Counted from the stretch's first letter, positions 26,528-35,286 are shown. The stretch: DNA of 40,151 nucleotides from Crocinitomicaceae bacterium (GCA_030830895.1 JAURMC010000004.1:1-40151), one strand, 5' to 3'. Notes: generated from the letters alone by a model not told the origin. Numbers and translations: made by a program.

Positions 26528-27274
26528 GTGAGACGTTTCTTTTTTTATTTTTTCCCCTTTTTGATGCTCTTTTCATGTAGGCCAGATGAAGTTACACCCC
26601 CGCCTCCTATTTCACAAACTGCTCGGATTGTTGTAAATCCAATATTTGGGAGCTCACCATTATTTTTAGACTCTATCTATCATGGCCCAAATGGTATACA
26701 AATTAAAGTTACCGATATTAAATTCTATACTACGCTTCTTTCAAACCAAAATAACACCTTCTCACAGGTAGGGTACTTTGACTTCAGAGAAAAAGGTAAT
26801 CTAATGATTGAAGAAACAATTGATTATTCAAAATTTTCTTCGCTATCATTCACTTTAGGGGTAGACACGTCCTTAAACCATGATGATCCATCCGCATTTC
26901 CAAATAATAGTCCATTGAATATTATAAATGCAGGATCAATGCATTGGGGGTGGAATACAGGATATATTTTTATTAGCGTTGAGGGGAAAGCGGATACCCT
27001 TGCGGATGGGTTGGAAAATTTTGATTTAAGTTTTAGTTACCATGTAGGTACGGATCTTTATCAACAAGACATGAGTTTTTCTAATTTGAATTGGGTTAAA
27101 ACCACAGCGCAACAATATACCTTGGCATTTACGCTCGATATGGAATCGTTCTTTTTCAATCCAACACAACCGATTGATATTCCATCTGAATCTTTCACGC
27201 ACTCAGGTGCGGGGCTAGGTACCCTAACTCAAAAAGTTACTACAAACTTTAAGAACGCCCTTCAAACACAATGA
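26528..27274 (+). CDS. MbnP-like copper-protein family lipoprotein
   Basis: The 248-residue lipoprotein has lipobox LFSC, with Cys17 followed by RPDEVTPPPP. The MbnP pattern is clear: VTDIKFYTTLL early, FTLGVDTSLNHDDPSAF, then SPLNI ... GSMHWGWNTGYIFISVEGK (about residues 130-155) and the closing beta strands. MbnP proteins bind copper after their MbnH partner oxidises a tryptophan to kynurenine. The Trp-rich MHWGW segment makes that possible here, although I cannot say which Trp would be modified. GTG is the start: an in-frame stop lies directly upstream, and the next ATG would destroy the signal peptide. It overlaps mbnH by 4 bases. Confidence 0.8.
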   Translation: MRRFFFYFFPFLMLFSCRPDEVTPPPPISQTARIVVNPIFGSSPLFLDSIYHGPNGIQIKVTDIKFYTTLLSNQNNTFSQVGYFDFREKGNLMIEETIDYSKFSSLSFTLGVDTSLNHDDPSAFPNNSPLNIINAGSMHWGWNTGYIFISVEGKADTLADGLENFDLSFSYHVGTDLYQQDMSFSNLNWVKTTAQQYTLAFTLDMESFFFNPTQPIDIPSESFTHSGAGLGTLTQKVTTNFKNALQTQ

Positions 27275-28338
27275 TTCGGTGCTTATTTGTTTTACTTGGA
27301 TTTGTTGTTGTTAGCTCTTGTGGTAAAGATAAAGTGGGTTATAAGCCAACTCCATATAAACTTAGCATTCCATCGCATTTTCCTGACATGAATATTCCTG
27401 CAGACAATCCAATGACCGTTGAGGGAGTGGAACTCGGTAGGTATTTATTCTACGAAAAACGGCTTAGTGGAAATGATCAAATGAGTTGTGGGACTTGCCA
27501 TACGCCCTATACCTCATTTTCAGATTCTGCAAAATATTCTACTGGTATTGACGGCATAAAAGGAAACCGTAATGCGATGGCCTTGATTAATTTAGGTTGG
27601 GATTCTTTTTTCTTTTGGGATGGAAGAGCAACATCCCTCGAACAACAAATTTTAGAACCTGTCCCAAATCCAATCGAAATGCATCTGTCTTGGAAAGAAG
27701 CCATTTCAAAACTGAAAAAGGATACCTACTATCGCAATCAGTTCTACAAAGCATTTGGTGTAGAGGATTTTGATTCAACCCATGCTGCAAAAGCAATTGC
27801 CCAGTTCATTCGTACCATGATTTCCGGTAGTAGCAAGTTTGATGTCATGTACAAAATTGAAAACAATAAGCCCTTAAGTGCCTCAGAACAAACCGTAAAT
27901 ATCGACGCGGAAGAATGGGCGGGTTATGATTTGTTTAAGAACCTCAACGGAGCAGATTGTTTTCATTGCCACAACGGACCTCTAATGAGGGTTTCCAAGT
28001 TCAGTAATAACGGGCTTGATTTCACTTTCGTTGATTTAGGGCGCGGGGCTGTGACAAATAATCCGAATGATAATGGAAAATTTAAAGTTCCTACGCTTCG
28101 AAATATTGCCCTTTCTGCCCCATACATGCACGATGGCCGGTTTAAGAATTTAGATGAGGTGATAGAGCATTATTCATCTGGAATTCATGCCTCTTCAACC
28201 ATAGATCCTTTGATAGAATTCTCGAGTCAAGGCGGTGTTCAACTGAATGCCCAAGAAAAGTATTTATTAAAGCGGTTCTTAATGACCTTAACTGACAATT
28301 CGTTTGTGAATAATCCGGACTTTCAAGACCCTAATTAA
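27271..28338 (+). CDS. MbnH-like di-heme cytochrome c peroxidase-family lipoprotein
   Basis: The 355-residue lipoprotein has lipobox VSSC (Cys17) and two c-type heme sites: CGTCH (Cys73-His77) and CFHCH (Cys230-His234). It has the family segments ELGRYLFYEKRLSG, FWDGRA, and PTLRNIALSAPYMHDGRF. It belongs to the bacterial di-heme peroxidase/MauG/MbnH superfamily. Placement directly behind mbnP (ATGA overlap) argues for MbnH, which oxidises a Trp of MbnP, rather than a plain H2O2-detoxifying peroxidase. Anchored facing the periplasm. Its stop overlaps the next gene's start by one base. Confidence 0.85.
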   Translation: MIRCLFVLLGFVVVSSCGKDKVGYKPTPYKLSIPSHFPDMNIPADNPMTVEGVELGRYLFYEKRLSGNDQMSCGTCHTPYTSFSDSAKYSTGIDGIKGNRNAMALINLGWDSFFFWDGRATSLEQQILEPVPNPIEMHLSWKEAISKLKKDTYYRNQFYKAFGVEDFDSTHAAKAIAQFIRTMISGSSKFDVMYKIENNKPLSASEQTVNIDAEEWAGYDLFKNLNGADCFHCHNGPLMRVSKFSNNGLDFTFVDLGRGAVTNNPNDNGKFKVPTLRNIALSAPYMHDGRFKNLDEVIEHYSSGIHASSTIDPLIEFSSQGGVQLNAQEKYLLKRFLMTLTDNSFVNNPDFQDPN

Positions 28339-29738
28339 TGATTGAAAAACTTACGACAGAAGATAAAGCTCTTAAGATTAATCTAACCAAGGATATTTAT
28401 GGGTGTTTTGCGGAGATTGGCGCGGGTCAAGAAGTAGCAGCGAATTTCTTCAAGGCTGGGGGTAGCTCTGGAACAATCGCATTTACACATTCCGCTTACG
28501 ACATGAAGGTTTCAGATGCAATGTACGGGGCAGCTAAACGTTACGTGTGTGAAGAACGCTTACTAACTATGCTTAGTGCCGAGTGCGACCAGCTTATAAA
28601 GATACTTCCTCAAAAAAATAAAGAGTCAAGGTTTTTTGCGTTTTGCAACACCGTTGAATCCCTAAATTATCATAAAACTAATCAAGGTCAAGGTTGGGTT
28701 GGTATTCGTTTTCAAGCTACCATTAATGGCCCGTTTAATGAGATTATTCTTCATGTTAAAATGCATGATATCTCTAATAAAGCGCAGCAAGAAGCTTTAG
28801 GGATATTAGGAGTTAATTTGATTTACGGAGCCTTTTTTCAATCTAATGACCATGAAGAGTTTGTAAATTCCCTGGTTTCCCGCCTCCCTCGCGAGCGCAT
28901 GGAAATCGATATGCTACGGTTAACTGGACCTGATTTTGAAGATATAGACAACCGCATGATTGCTTTAAGTTTAGTGCGTAAAGGAATCACTGATGCAACC
29001 ATGTTCGATTTGGCAAAAAATGTACTACAACCTGCTACGGCACTTTATAAGAAGAATATATTATTGATGCGGGGTAGATTTAGACCGGTTACACACGTCC
29101 ATGTCGATATGATTGAAAATGGTAAGGTTTGTTTTTTAGAAGACACAAGGGTTAAACATACTAACGTTGAAGTAATTTTTGAATTAACACTCAAAGACCT
29201 AACGGCTGATGGTAAAATTTCGGATAAAGATTTTCTTGATCGAGCCGAATTATTGAGTTCTCTTGGATATACAGTTATGATTTCAAATTATTTGAAACAT
29301 TATAAAATGGTGGAATATCTTTCAGCAATAGCAAAAGGACATTTCATGGGAGTAATTTTAGGGGTATATAATTTAAGCACGATATTCGACGAGCGTTATT
29401 ATGATAATCTTCCCGGTGGATTATTAGAAGCATTTGGAAGAGGCTTTGGACATAATGTAAAGCTCTACGTTTATCCGGCAATCGATGTAAATTCTGGAGG
29501 GTTGCTAGATATGTTTAATCTAGAACTTCCATTACATTTGAAAGGATTAATGGATTTTATGGTGCAGAATGATAAAATTGCTCCCATAAATCACTTTAAT
29601 GAAAAAAACCTACATATTATGTCGGATGATGTGTTGAGTAAAATTAAAGTTGGGGTGAAAAATTGGGAAGATGATGTGCCGTATGAAGCAGCCCAAGCGA
29701 TTAAGTTTTTTGAACTATTTGGGTACCGAAAAGCCTGA
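28338..29738 (+). CDS. Conserved protein of unknown function (466 residues)
   Basis: The family looks conserved (KDIYGCFAEIGAGQEVAANFFKAGG..SGT near residues 18-46, then AYDMKVSDAMYG, RYVCEERLLTML), but I know no function. Relatives seem to carry inconsistent transferred names such as adenylyltransferase or TonB receptor. Neither fits: there is no N-terminal (H/T)xGH motif, no signal peptide and no barrel pattern. It appears cytoplasmic and mixed alpha/beta, with Asp/Asn-rich conserved stretches (VTHVHVDMIENG, DERYYDNLPGG) that could bind a ligand. It is tightly embedded in the operon: one base overlap with mbnH before it, three bases before the WYL regulator after it. Confidence 0.7.
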   Translation: MIEKLTTEDKALKINLTKDIYGCFAEIGAGQEVAANFFKAGGSSGTIAFTHSAYDMKVSDAMYGAAKRYVCEERLLTMLSAECDQLIKILPQKNKESRFFAFCNTVESLNYHKTNQGQGWVGIRFQATINGPFNEIILHVKMHDISNKAQQEALGILGVNLIYGAFFQSNDHEEFVNSLVSRLPRERMEIDMLRLTGPDFEDIDNRMIALSLVRKGITDATMFDLAKNVLQPATALYKKNILLMRGRFRPVTHVHVDMIENGKVCFLEDTRVKHTNVEVIFELTLKDLTADGKISDKDFLDRAELLSSLGYTVMISNYLKHYKMVEYLSAIAKGHFMGVILGVYNLSTIFDERYYDNLPGGLLEAFGRGFGHNVKLYVYPAIDVNSGGLLDMFNLELPLHLKGLMDFMVQNDKIAPINHFNEKNLHIMSDDVLSKIKVGVKNWEDDVPYEAAQAIKFFELFGYRKA

Positions 29739-29741
29739 TAC

Positions 29742-30752
29742 ATGCCTCACATTAAAAATGCACTTATACGTTTTCGGATTATCGATCGAATGATTCGTAA
29801 TCCATACAAGGCGTACCCAAGTAAAAGTGAATTACGAGAGGCCTGCGAAGAATCTTTATTTGGTTCAACCTATGGAGATCATATTTGCGATTCTACCATA
29901 GAAAAAGACCTTTTTGCTATGCGCATGGAACACGATGCGCCGATAAAATATAGCCGAAAACATGAAGGATATTTTTATGAGGATCCTGAGTATACCATTA
30001 ACGATATTCCTCTTTCAGAGGATGAACTGGAATCCATTCGTTTTGCCGTTCAAACCTTACAGCAATTTCAAGAAGTACCCTATTTCAAAGAATTTGGAAG
30101 CGCTATTGATAAGATTGCGACTCGGGTTGCGGTTGCAGGTACAGACGGACAAGAACCTAATTCATTTATTGGCTTTGAAACAGCGTATTCTTCTGTTGGA
30201 AATCAATGGCTTCCTTTATTGTTATCAGCCATTCAGGATAAAAAGATTTGTACCTTTCGTTATGCTTCCTTTAAGTCCGGGATTGCTAAACCCCGTAAGG
30301 TTTTACCTGTATATTTGAAAGAATACCGCAATCGTTGGTACCTAATTTCCTATGATGTCGCGAAAGAGGATTGGACTACCTATGCCCTTGAACGTATTGA
30401 AGACCTTGAACTTACAGAAGCTTCGTATATTTTAATAGACACTTTTAATCCTACTGCCTTTTTTGCAGAAACGATAGGCATTACTACCGAAAAAAAGGCA
30501 GCTCAACGGATAGAATTCGAGGCCAATGAAATCGCAGCCAAATACATCGAATCTCAGCCCTTGCATTCATCACAAGAAAAATTAGCCCCTAATCACTTTG
30601 CTCTAACCGTACAAATTAACGAGGAATTAATTCGAGCCTTATTTGGTTTTATAGGCGAGATTCGTATTTTAACCCCACCGCATTTAATTCAAATTTGGAA
30701 AGAACGCATTAATAAACAGAGATCAATAGAAAAAAATGGAAATACTATTTGA
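29742..30752 (+). CDS. WYL-domain transcriptional regulator
   Basis: The 336-residue protein has an N-terminal HTH-like region (about residues 1-75: RFRIIDRMIRNPYKAYPSKSEL ... TIEKDLFAMR). A central WYL domain includes RNRWYLISYD (about 197-206), and a C-terminal WCX-like extension follows. WYL proteins sense ligands, often nucleotides or nucleic acid, and act as repressors or activators. It sits between the unknown 466-residue gene and paaG, overlapping paaG by 17 bases, so it may control this operon or the paa genes. That link is inference. Confidence 0.88.
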   Translation: MPHIKNALIRFRIIDRMIRNPYKAYPSKSELREACEESLFGSTYGDHICDSTIEKDLFAMRMEHDAPIKYSRKHEGYFYEDPEYTINDIPLSEDELESIRFAVQTLQQFQEVPYFKEFGSAIDKIATRVAVAGTDGQEPNSFIGFETAYSSVGNQWLPLLLSAIQDKKICTFRYASFKSGIAKPRKVLPVYLKEYRNRWYLISYDVAKEDWTTYALERIEDLELTEASYILIDTFNPTAFFAETIGITTEKKAAQRIEFEANEIAAKYIESQPLHSSQEKLAPNHFALTVQINEELIRALFGFIGEIRILTPPHLIQIWKERINKQRSIEKNGNTI

Positions 30753-31509
30753 AATCAACCAAGGCATTGCGAGGGTAACCTTGAACCGCCCGGAAGTATA
30801 CAACGCTTTTAATCGGAGCATGGCGCTTCAAATGCAAATGTATTTAACGGAAGCCGCAAATTCAGATGAAGTACGCGCTGTGGTCATTACAGGAAATGGA
30901 AAGGCATTTAGCGCCGGGCAAGACCTCGGTGAAGCAGTTGATCCCGAAGGGCCGGGATTGGAGACCATTCTCTCCGAACATTACAATCCAATCATCCGTA
31001 AGATTGCATCCATAAACAAACCGGTTATTGCATTGGTAAATGGGGTCGCAGCTGGTGCAGGAGCAAATATCGCCCTTGCCTGTGATGTGGTGATTGCTCA
31101 AGAACAAGCAAGTTTCATTCAAGCATTCTCAAAAATTGGATTAATTCCAGATTCAGGAGGCACGTTTTTTCTTCCTAGATTAATCGGCTCGCAAAAAGCA
31201 TTGGCTTTGATGATGACCGGCGATAAGGTAAGCGCCAAAGAAGCCGAAAAAATGAATATGATTTTTAAGGCTGTTCCGTCAGATTCCTATGAAACCTTTA
31301 CCGCGGACTTTGTAGCACAGGTTGCCAACATGCCAACCAAAGCCCTTGCTTTAACCAAAAAAGCTGTACAACTGAGTTGGTTTCAATCCTTAGATGAACA
31401 ATTAAATACCGAATTGAATTTACAAGTCGAAGCAGGAAATACCGCAGATTTTAACGAAGGGGTGCAAGCCTTTTTAGAGAAAAGAATACCAAATTTTACC
31501 GGGAAATAA
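30736..31509 (+). CDS. paaG: 2-(1,2-epoxy-1,2-dihydrophenyl)acetyl-CoA isomerase PaaG
   Basis: PaaG, a crotonase-fold isomerase, turns the ring epoxide made by PaaABCE into the seven-membered oxepin-CoA. The 257-residue product carries the crotonase oxyanion-hole segments SAGQDL and VNGVAAGAGANIAL, and the PaaG-specific SKIGLIPDSGGT with its catalytic Asp. The insert VDPEGPG and the end EGVQAFLEKRIPNFTGK also match E. coli PaaG by eye, better than a general enoyl-CoA hydratase. It overlaps the WYL gene by 17 bases and paaH by 1 base. Confidence 0.9.
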   Translation: MEILFEINQGIARVTLNRPEVYNAFNRSMALQMQMYLTEAANSDEVRAVVITGNGKAFSAGQDLGEAVDPEGPGLETILSEHYNPIIRKIASINKPVIALVNGVAAGAGANIALACDVVIAQEQASFIQAFSKIGLIPDSGGTFFLPRLIGSQKALALMMTGDKVSAKEAEKMNMIFKAVPSDSYETFTADFVAQVANMPTKALALTKKAVQLSWFQSLDEQLNTELNLQVEAGNTADFNEGVQAFLEKRIPNFTGK

Positions 31510-32663
31510 TGACTAAACGAATATTTGTAGTTGGTGCAGGAACCATGGGTGCTGGAATTGCCCAATTATCCGCTCAAAAAGGCTTTGAAACCTGGTTATA
31601 CGACCTTTCTGCGGATCAATTAAGTAAGGCGCAAGCAGGGATAAATAAATCGCTCAACTCCTTATTGGAAAAAGGAAAAATTGACACCACTTCGCATCAA
31701 GCCATTATTAGTCGCATTGAGTTTGTCAATCATTTGGATGATGCACAACACGCAGAATTAGTAATTGAGGCCATCGTAGAGAATCTAACAGTTAAACATG
31801 AGGTGTTTAAGGCTTTGGAGGGGTTAGTTTCTTCATCTTGTATTCTTGCATCGAATACTTCCTCACTTTCGATTGCATCCATTTCGAGTGCTTTAAAAAA
31901 ACCGGAACGATTTCTTGGTATCCACTTTTTTAATCCAGCCACCCTAATGCCTTTGGTGGAAATTATTCCCAGTGTTTTAACCCTTGAAAAAGTGGTTTCG
32001 CAAGCAAAAGAGATAATTTTAACCATGGGTAAAACCGCGGCCCTTTGCAAAGACACACCTGGATTTATTGTGAATCGTGTGGCAAGACCATTTTATGGAG
32101 AAGCCTTGAGAATCTATGAAGAGGGATTGGCGGATTTTGTAACTATTGATTATGCAATGACTTCCATTGGTGGCTTTAAAATGGGACCCTTTGAATTGAT
32201 GGATTATATTGGCAACGACGTGAATTATACCGTTACTGAAACCGTTTTTGAAGCGTTCTATTACGATCCCCGGTTTAAACCTTCCTTCACCCAAAAACGC
32301 TTGAAAGAAGCAGGACTCTATGGAAGAAAAACGGGACGAGGATTTTACGATTATTCCATAGAAAAGGCCGATCCATCAAAAGAAGTTGCCTTGTTACATC
32401 AGATTTTTAACCGCATTATTGCACTGCTAATCAATGAAGCATACGATGCCGTTTTGATGCAAGTTGCCGCGCCTCAAGATGTGGATTTAGCCATGATGAA
32501 AGGTGTTAACTATCCAAAGGGATTGCTTGCTTGGGCCGAAGAAATTGGACCCAACCTAATTTTGAATCAATTAGAGGCTCTATACGAACGTTATAATGAA
32601 GATCGATACAGGCCAAATGCCTTACTTAAAGATCGAGTGAAGGCTGGAAAACCACTATGGTAA
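31509..32663 (+). CDS. paaH: 3-hydroxyacyl-CoA dehydrogenase PaaH
   Basis: The 384-residue NAD-dependent dehydrogenase oxidises 3-hydroxyadipyl-CoA in the last part of the phenylacetate pathway, or other 3-hydroxyacyl-CoAs. The Rossmann motif VVGAGTMGAGIAQ is at residues 6-18, followed by SNTSSLSI, catalytic-region HFFNP, and GFIVNRVARPFYGEA. The extra C-terminal helical repeat (KGVNYPKGLLAWAEEIG) is typical of PaaH/FadB2-type enzymes. Start and stop overlap with paaG (TAATG) indicate coupling and support the pathway assignment. Confidence 0.88.
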   Translation: MTKRIFVVGAGTMGAGIAQLSAQKGFETWLYDLSADQLSKAQAGINKSLNSLLEKGKIDTTSHQAIISRIEFVNHLDDAQHAELVIEAIVENLTVKHEVFKALEGLVSSSCILASNTSSLSIASISSALKKPERFLGIHFFNPATLMPLVEIIPSVLTLEKVVSQAKEIILTMGKTAALCKDTPGFIVNRVARPFYGEALRIYEEGLADFVTIDYAMTSIGGFKMGPFELMDYIGNDVNYTVTETVFEAFYYDPRFKPSFTQKRLKEAGLYGRKTGRGFYDYSIEKADPSKEVALLHQIFNRIIALLINEAYDAVLMQVAAPQDVDLAMMKGVNYPKGLLAWAEEIGPNLILNQLEALYERYNEDRYRPNALLKDRVKAGKPLW

Positions 32664-32690
32664 GGCGCTATAAAATTCATTGGAATTCCC

Positions 32691-32698
32691 TATTTTTG
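32691..32698 (+). promoter_or_regulatory. Candidate -7 box for metK-mtnA
   Basis: TATTTTTG, followed by CA, fits TAnnTTTG. It lies in the 52-base gap between paaH and metK, 17 bases before the metK ATG. No -33 match is visible at normal spacing. It suggests metK-mtnA is a separate transcription unit. Confidence 0.45.
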
Positions 32699-32715
32699 CA
32701 CAAAAACATTTCTAA

Positions 32716-33972
32716 ATGGCATATTTATTTACCTCAGAGTCGGTGTCGGAAGGGCACCCAGATAAAGTAGCAGATCAAATTTCGGATTCATTGATTGATC
32801 ATTTTATGGCCTTTGACCCAACTTCTAAAGTGGCATGTGAAACCTTGGTGACTACGGGTCAAGTGGTTTTAGCTGGAGAGGTAAAAACCAATGTTTATCT
32901 TGATGTTCAAAAAATTGCACGTGAAACCATTCAAAAAATTGGGTACACGAAATCGGAGTACATGTTCGATGCGAACTCATGTGGTATTTTCTCAGCAATT
33001 CATGAGCAATCCTCTGACATCAATCAAGGTGTTGAACGCACCAATCCGGAAGATCAAGGAGCTGGCGACCAAGGGATGATGTTTGGATATGCCACCAAAG
33101 AAACAGACAACTACATGCCGTTGGCCTTGGATTTGGCGCATAAGATTTTACAAGAAATGTCCTTAATTCGAAATACTGAAGCTCAACTCATTCCGTATTT
33201 GCGTCCAGACGCTAAGTCGCAGGTTACCATAGAATATAGCGATGACAATGTGCCCCAACGTATCGATACGATTGTGGTTTCTACCCAACACGATGACTTT
33301 GCTGAGGAAGCCACGATGTTAGCGAAAATTAAAAAAGACATTATTGAAATCGTGATTCCTCGCGTCAAGGCGAAATTGAAGCCAGAATTACAAAAACTAT
33401 TCAACGATCAAATTACCTATCACATCAACCCGACCGGGAAATTTGTGATTGGTGGACCGCACGGAGATACGGGTTTAACCGGAAGAAAAATCATTGTAGA
33501 CACCTACGGAGGAAAAGGAGCGCACGGTGGTGGTGCCTTTTCAGGAAAAGATCCATCCAAAGTAGACCGCTCTGCAGCTTATGCTACTCGTCACATTGCA
33601 AAAAATATGGTAGCCGCCGGATTGTGCGATGAGGTATTAGTGCAAGTGTCTTACGCTATTGGGGTTGCTAAACCGTGTGGCTTGTTCATCGAAACCTACG
33701 GAACTTCCAAGGTTGACATGACCGACGGGGAAATCGCTAGAAAGATTGAAAGTATTTTCGACATGCGTCCGTACTTCATTGAGCAGCGCTTGAAGCTTCG
33801 CAATCCCATTTATTCTGAAACCGCTTCTTACGGTCATATGGGGCGTGAATACGAGAAAAAAACCAAAGTATTCGTGGCACCGAATGGTGAAAAAAAATCC
33901 ATCGAGGTGGAATTATTTACTTGGGAAAACCTCGATTACGTAGACCGAATCAAAGCGGCGTTTAACCTCTAA
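32716..33972 (+). CDS. metK: S-adenosylmethionine synthetase MetK
   Basis: MetK makes S-adenosylmethionine from methionine and ATP. The 418-residue product has [14 protein letters not shown] at the N terminus, the signature [12 protein letters not shown], the P-loop-like [13 protein letters not shown], and [19 protein letters not shown]. All active-site segments are intact and the length is normal. Cytoplasmic homotetramer in the family. The stop is three bases before the GTG of mtnA. Confidence 0.98.
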   Translation: MAYLFTSESVSEGHPDKVADQISDSLIDHFMAFDPTSKVACETLVTTGQVVLAGEVKTNVYLDVQKIARETIQKIGYTKSEYMFDANSCGIFSAIHEQSSDINQGVERTNPEDQGAGDQGMMFGYATKETDNYMPLALDLAHKILQEMSLIRNTEAQLIPYLRPDAKSQVTIEYSDDNVPQRIDTIVVSTQHDDFAEEATMLAKIKKDIIEIVIPRVKAKLKPELQKLFNDQITYHINPTGKFVIGGPHGDTGLTGRKIIVDTYGGKGAHGGGAFSGKDPSKVDRSAAYATRHIAKNMVAAGLCDEVLVQVSYAIGVAKPCGLFIETYGTSKVDMTDGEIARKIESIFDMRPYFIEQRLKLRNPIYSETASYGHMGREYEKKTKVFVAPNGEKKSIEVELFTWENLDYVDRIKAAFNL

Positions 33973-33975
33973 CAG

Positions 33976-35064
33976 GTGGCAAGTCCGTTTCGTACCATTT
34001 GGCCGACTTCGGATCGGTATGTGGAAGTCATAGACCAACGGTATTTGCCCCACGAATGGGTGGTGGTAAAACTGCACACCTATCAAGAGGCGGAAACGGC
34101 CATAAAAGAAATGATTGTTCGCGGTGCCCCTTTAATTGGAGCCACAGCAGCCTATGGAATATATTTAGCGGCTCGTACCTGTATAGAAGAAAATCACGAC
34201 CGATCTTTTTTGGATCAGGCTTTTGAGGCCTTAGCCAACTCACGGCCTACTGCTGTAAACCTATTCTGGGCCTTGAACCGCATGAAAGAGCGCTTAGAAG
34301 GAGCGGAGAATTTGGTGGAAACTGCTTGGAATGAAGCCCAAGCCATTGTAGAACAAGACGTTGAAACCTGCCGCAACATTGGGGTGCACGGGTTGCTAAT
34401 CATTGAAACCCTTGCCGCTAAAAAACTCGGTCAACGCATTAACATATTAACCCACTGCAACGCAGGGATGTTGGGTTGTATTGAGTGGGGGACAGTTACC
34501 TCTCCGATTTACCAGGCGAAACAAAAAGGACTTGACGTTCATGTGTACGTGGACGAAACACGACCGCGCAACCAAGGAGCCAACTTAACGGCCTACGAAC
34601 TCACACGGCACGGAATTCCGCACACCTTAATCGTGGACAATGCAGGCGGGCATTTGATGCAGCACGGCATGGTGGACATGGTTATTGTAGGAACCGACCG
34701 CACCACACGGCATGGCGATGTAGCCAACAAAATTGGAACCTACTTGAAAGCATTAGCGGCGCACGATAATAAGATCCCGTTTTATGTTGCCTTACCTTCC
34801 ACCACCTTAGATTTGTCGGTGCGGGATGGATTGAAAGAAATTCCGATTGAAGAACGAAACCAAAATGAGGTGCGCTATGTGATTGGAAAGAGTGCTGCGG
34901 GAGCCATAGAACCTGTATTAATCTGTCCAGAAACTACGCAAGCCGTGAATCACGGTTTTGATGTTACACCAGCACGCTTGGTTACCGGCTTAATCACCGA
35001 ACGCGGGGTTTGTGCGCCCAACGAAGCAGCCATACTGGCTATGTTCGGGGATTTGGAATCGTAA
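33976..35064 (+). CDS. mtnA: S-methyl-5-thioribose-1-phosphate isomerase MtnA
   Basis: MtnA isomerises methylthioribose-1-phosphate to methylthioribulose-1-phosphate in the salvage of methylthioadenosine, a by-product of S-adenosylmethionine use. The 362-residue product shows the family segments VRGAPLIGATAAYG, THCNAG with the catalytic Cys, DETRPRNQGANLTAYEL and GTDR (catalytic Asp)...GDVANKIGTY. The start is GTG, three bases after metK, so translation is probably coupled. The gene is visibly richer in G+C than its surroundings. The two 60-base stretches I counted, 34561-34620 and 34681-34740, had 60% and 52%, against about 40% in stretches from other genes. Other mtn genes are not in the window. 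Confidence 0.93.
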   Translation: MASPFRTIWPTSDRYVEVIDQRYLPHEWVVVKLHTYQEAETAIKEMIVRGAPLIGATAAYGIYLAARTCIEENHDRSFLDQAFEALANSRPTAVNLFWALNRMKERLEGAENLVETAWNEAQAIVEQDVETCRNIGVHGLLIIETLAAKKLGQRINILTHCNAGMLGCIEWGTVTSPIYQAKQKGLDVHVYVDETRPRNQGANLTAYELTRHGIPHTLIVDNAGGHLMQHGMVDMVIVGTDRTTRHGDVANKIGTYLKALAAHDNKIPFYVALPSTTLDLSVRDGLKEIPIEERNQNEVRYVIGKSAAGAIEPVLICPETTQAVNHGFDVTPARLVTGLITERGVCAPNEAAILAMFGDLES

Positions 35065-35286
35065 GTTAAAAGATTTTTTCCCTTCACTTTTTTCTCGCAA
35101 AAAGCCGTAAAAAGCTAGGTGCAGTGTTTAATGGACGGCTCACCATTCCTGAAAACTGACCGTTTTGAAGATCTTTCAGCTTCCTCAAGGTTTACTGACG
35201 CTCGTGACCTTGGTCAGCACAAGCACAATTTTCAGTTAGCGTTACTAGAAAACGGTTTTCTTATGGCCTGGGTAAGGTAGGGCATG
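35065..35286 (+). other. Structured intergenic stretch with a 49-codon open frame
   Basis: This 222-base gap holds three inverted repeats: AATGG/CCATT (35130-35147), TGACC-TT-GGTCA (35205-35216), and GAAAAC-G-GTTTTC (35248-35260). A 49-codon frame runs from ATG 35131 to TAG 35280 and begins MDGSPFLKTDRFEDLSASS. Another frame (LGAVFNGRLTIPEN, then stop) overlaps it. I cannot assign a protein family. It could be a dispersed repeat, a structured RNA, a decayed gene or a small gene. Confidence 0.4.

Noticed and set aside
28338..29738. Naming the 466-residue protein an adenylyltransferase or TonB receptor
   Set aside because: No N-terminal (H/T)xGH motif, no signal peptide and no beta-barrel pattern are present.
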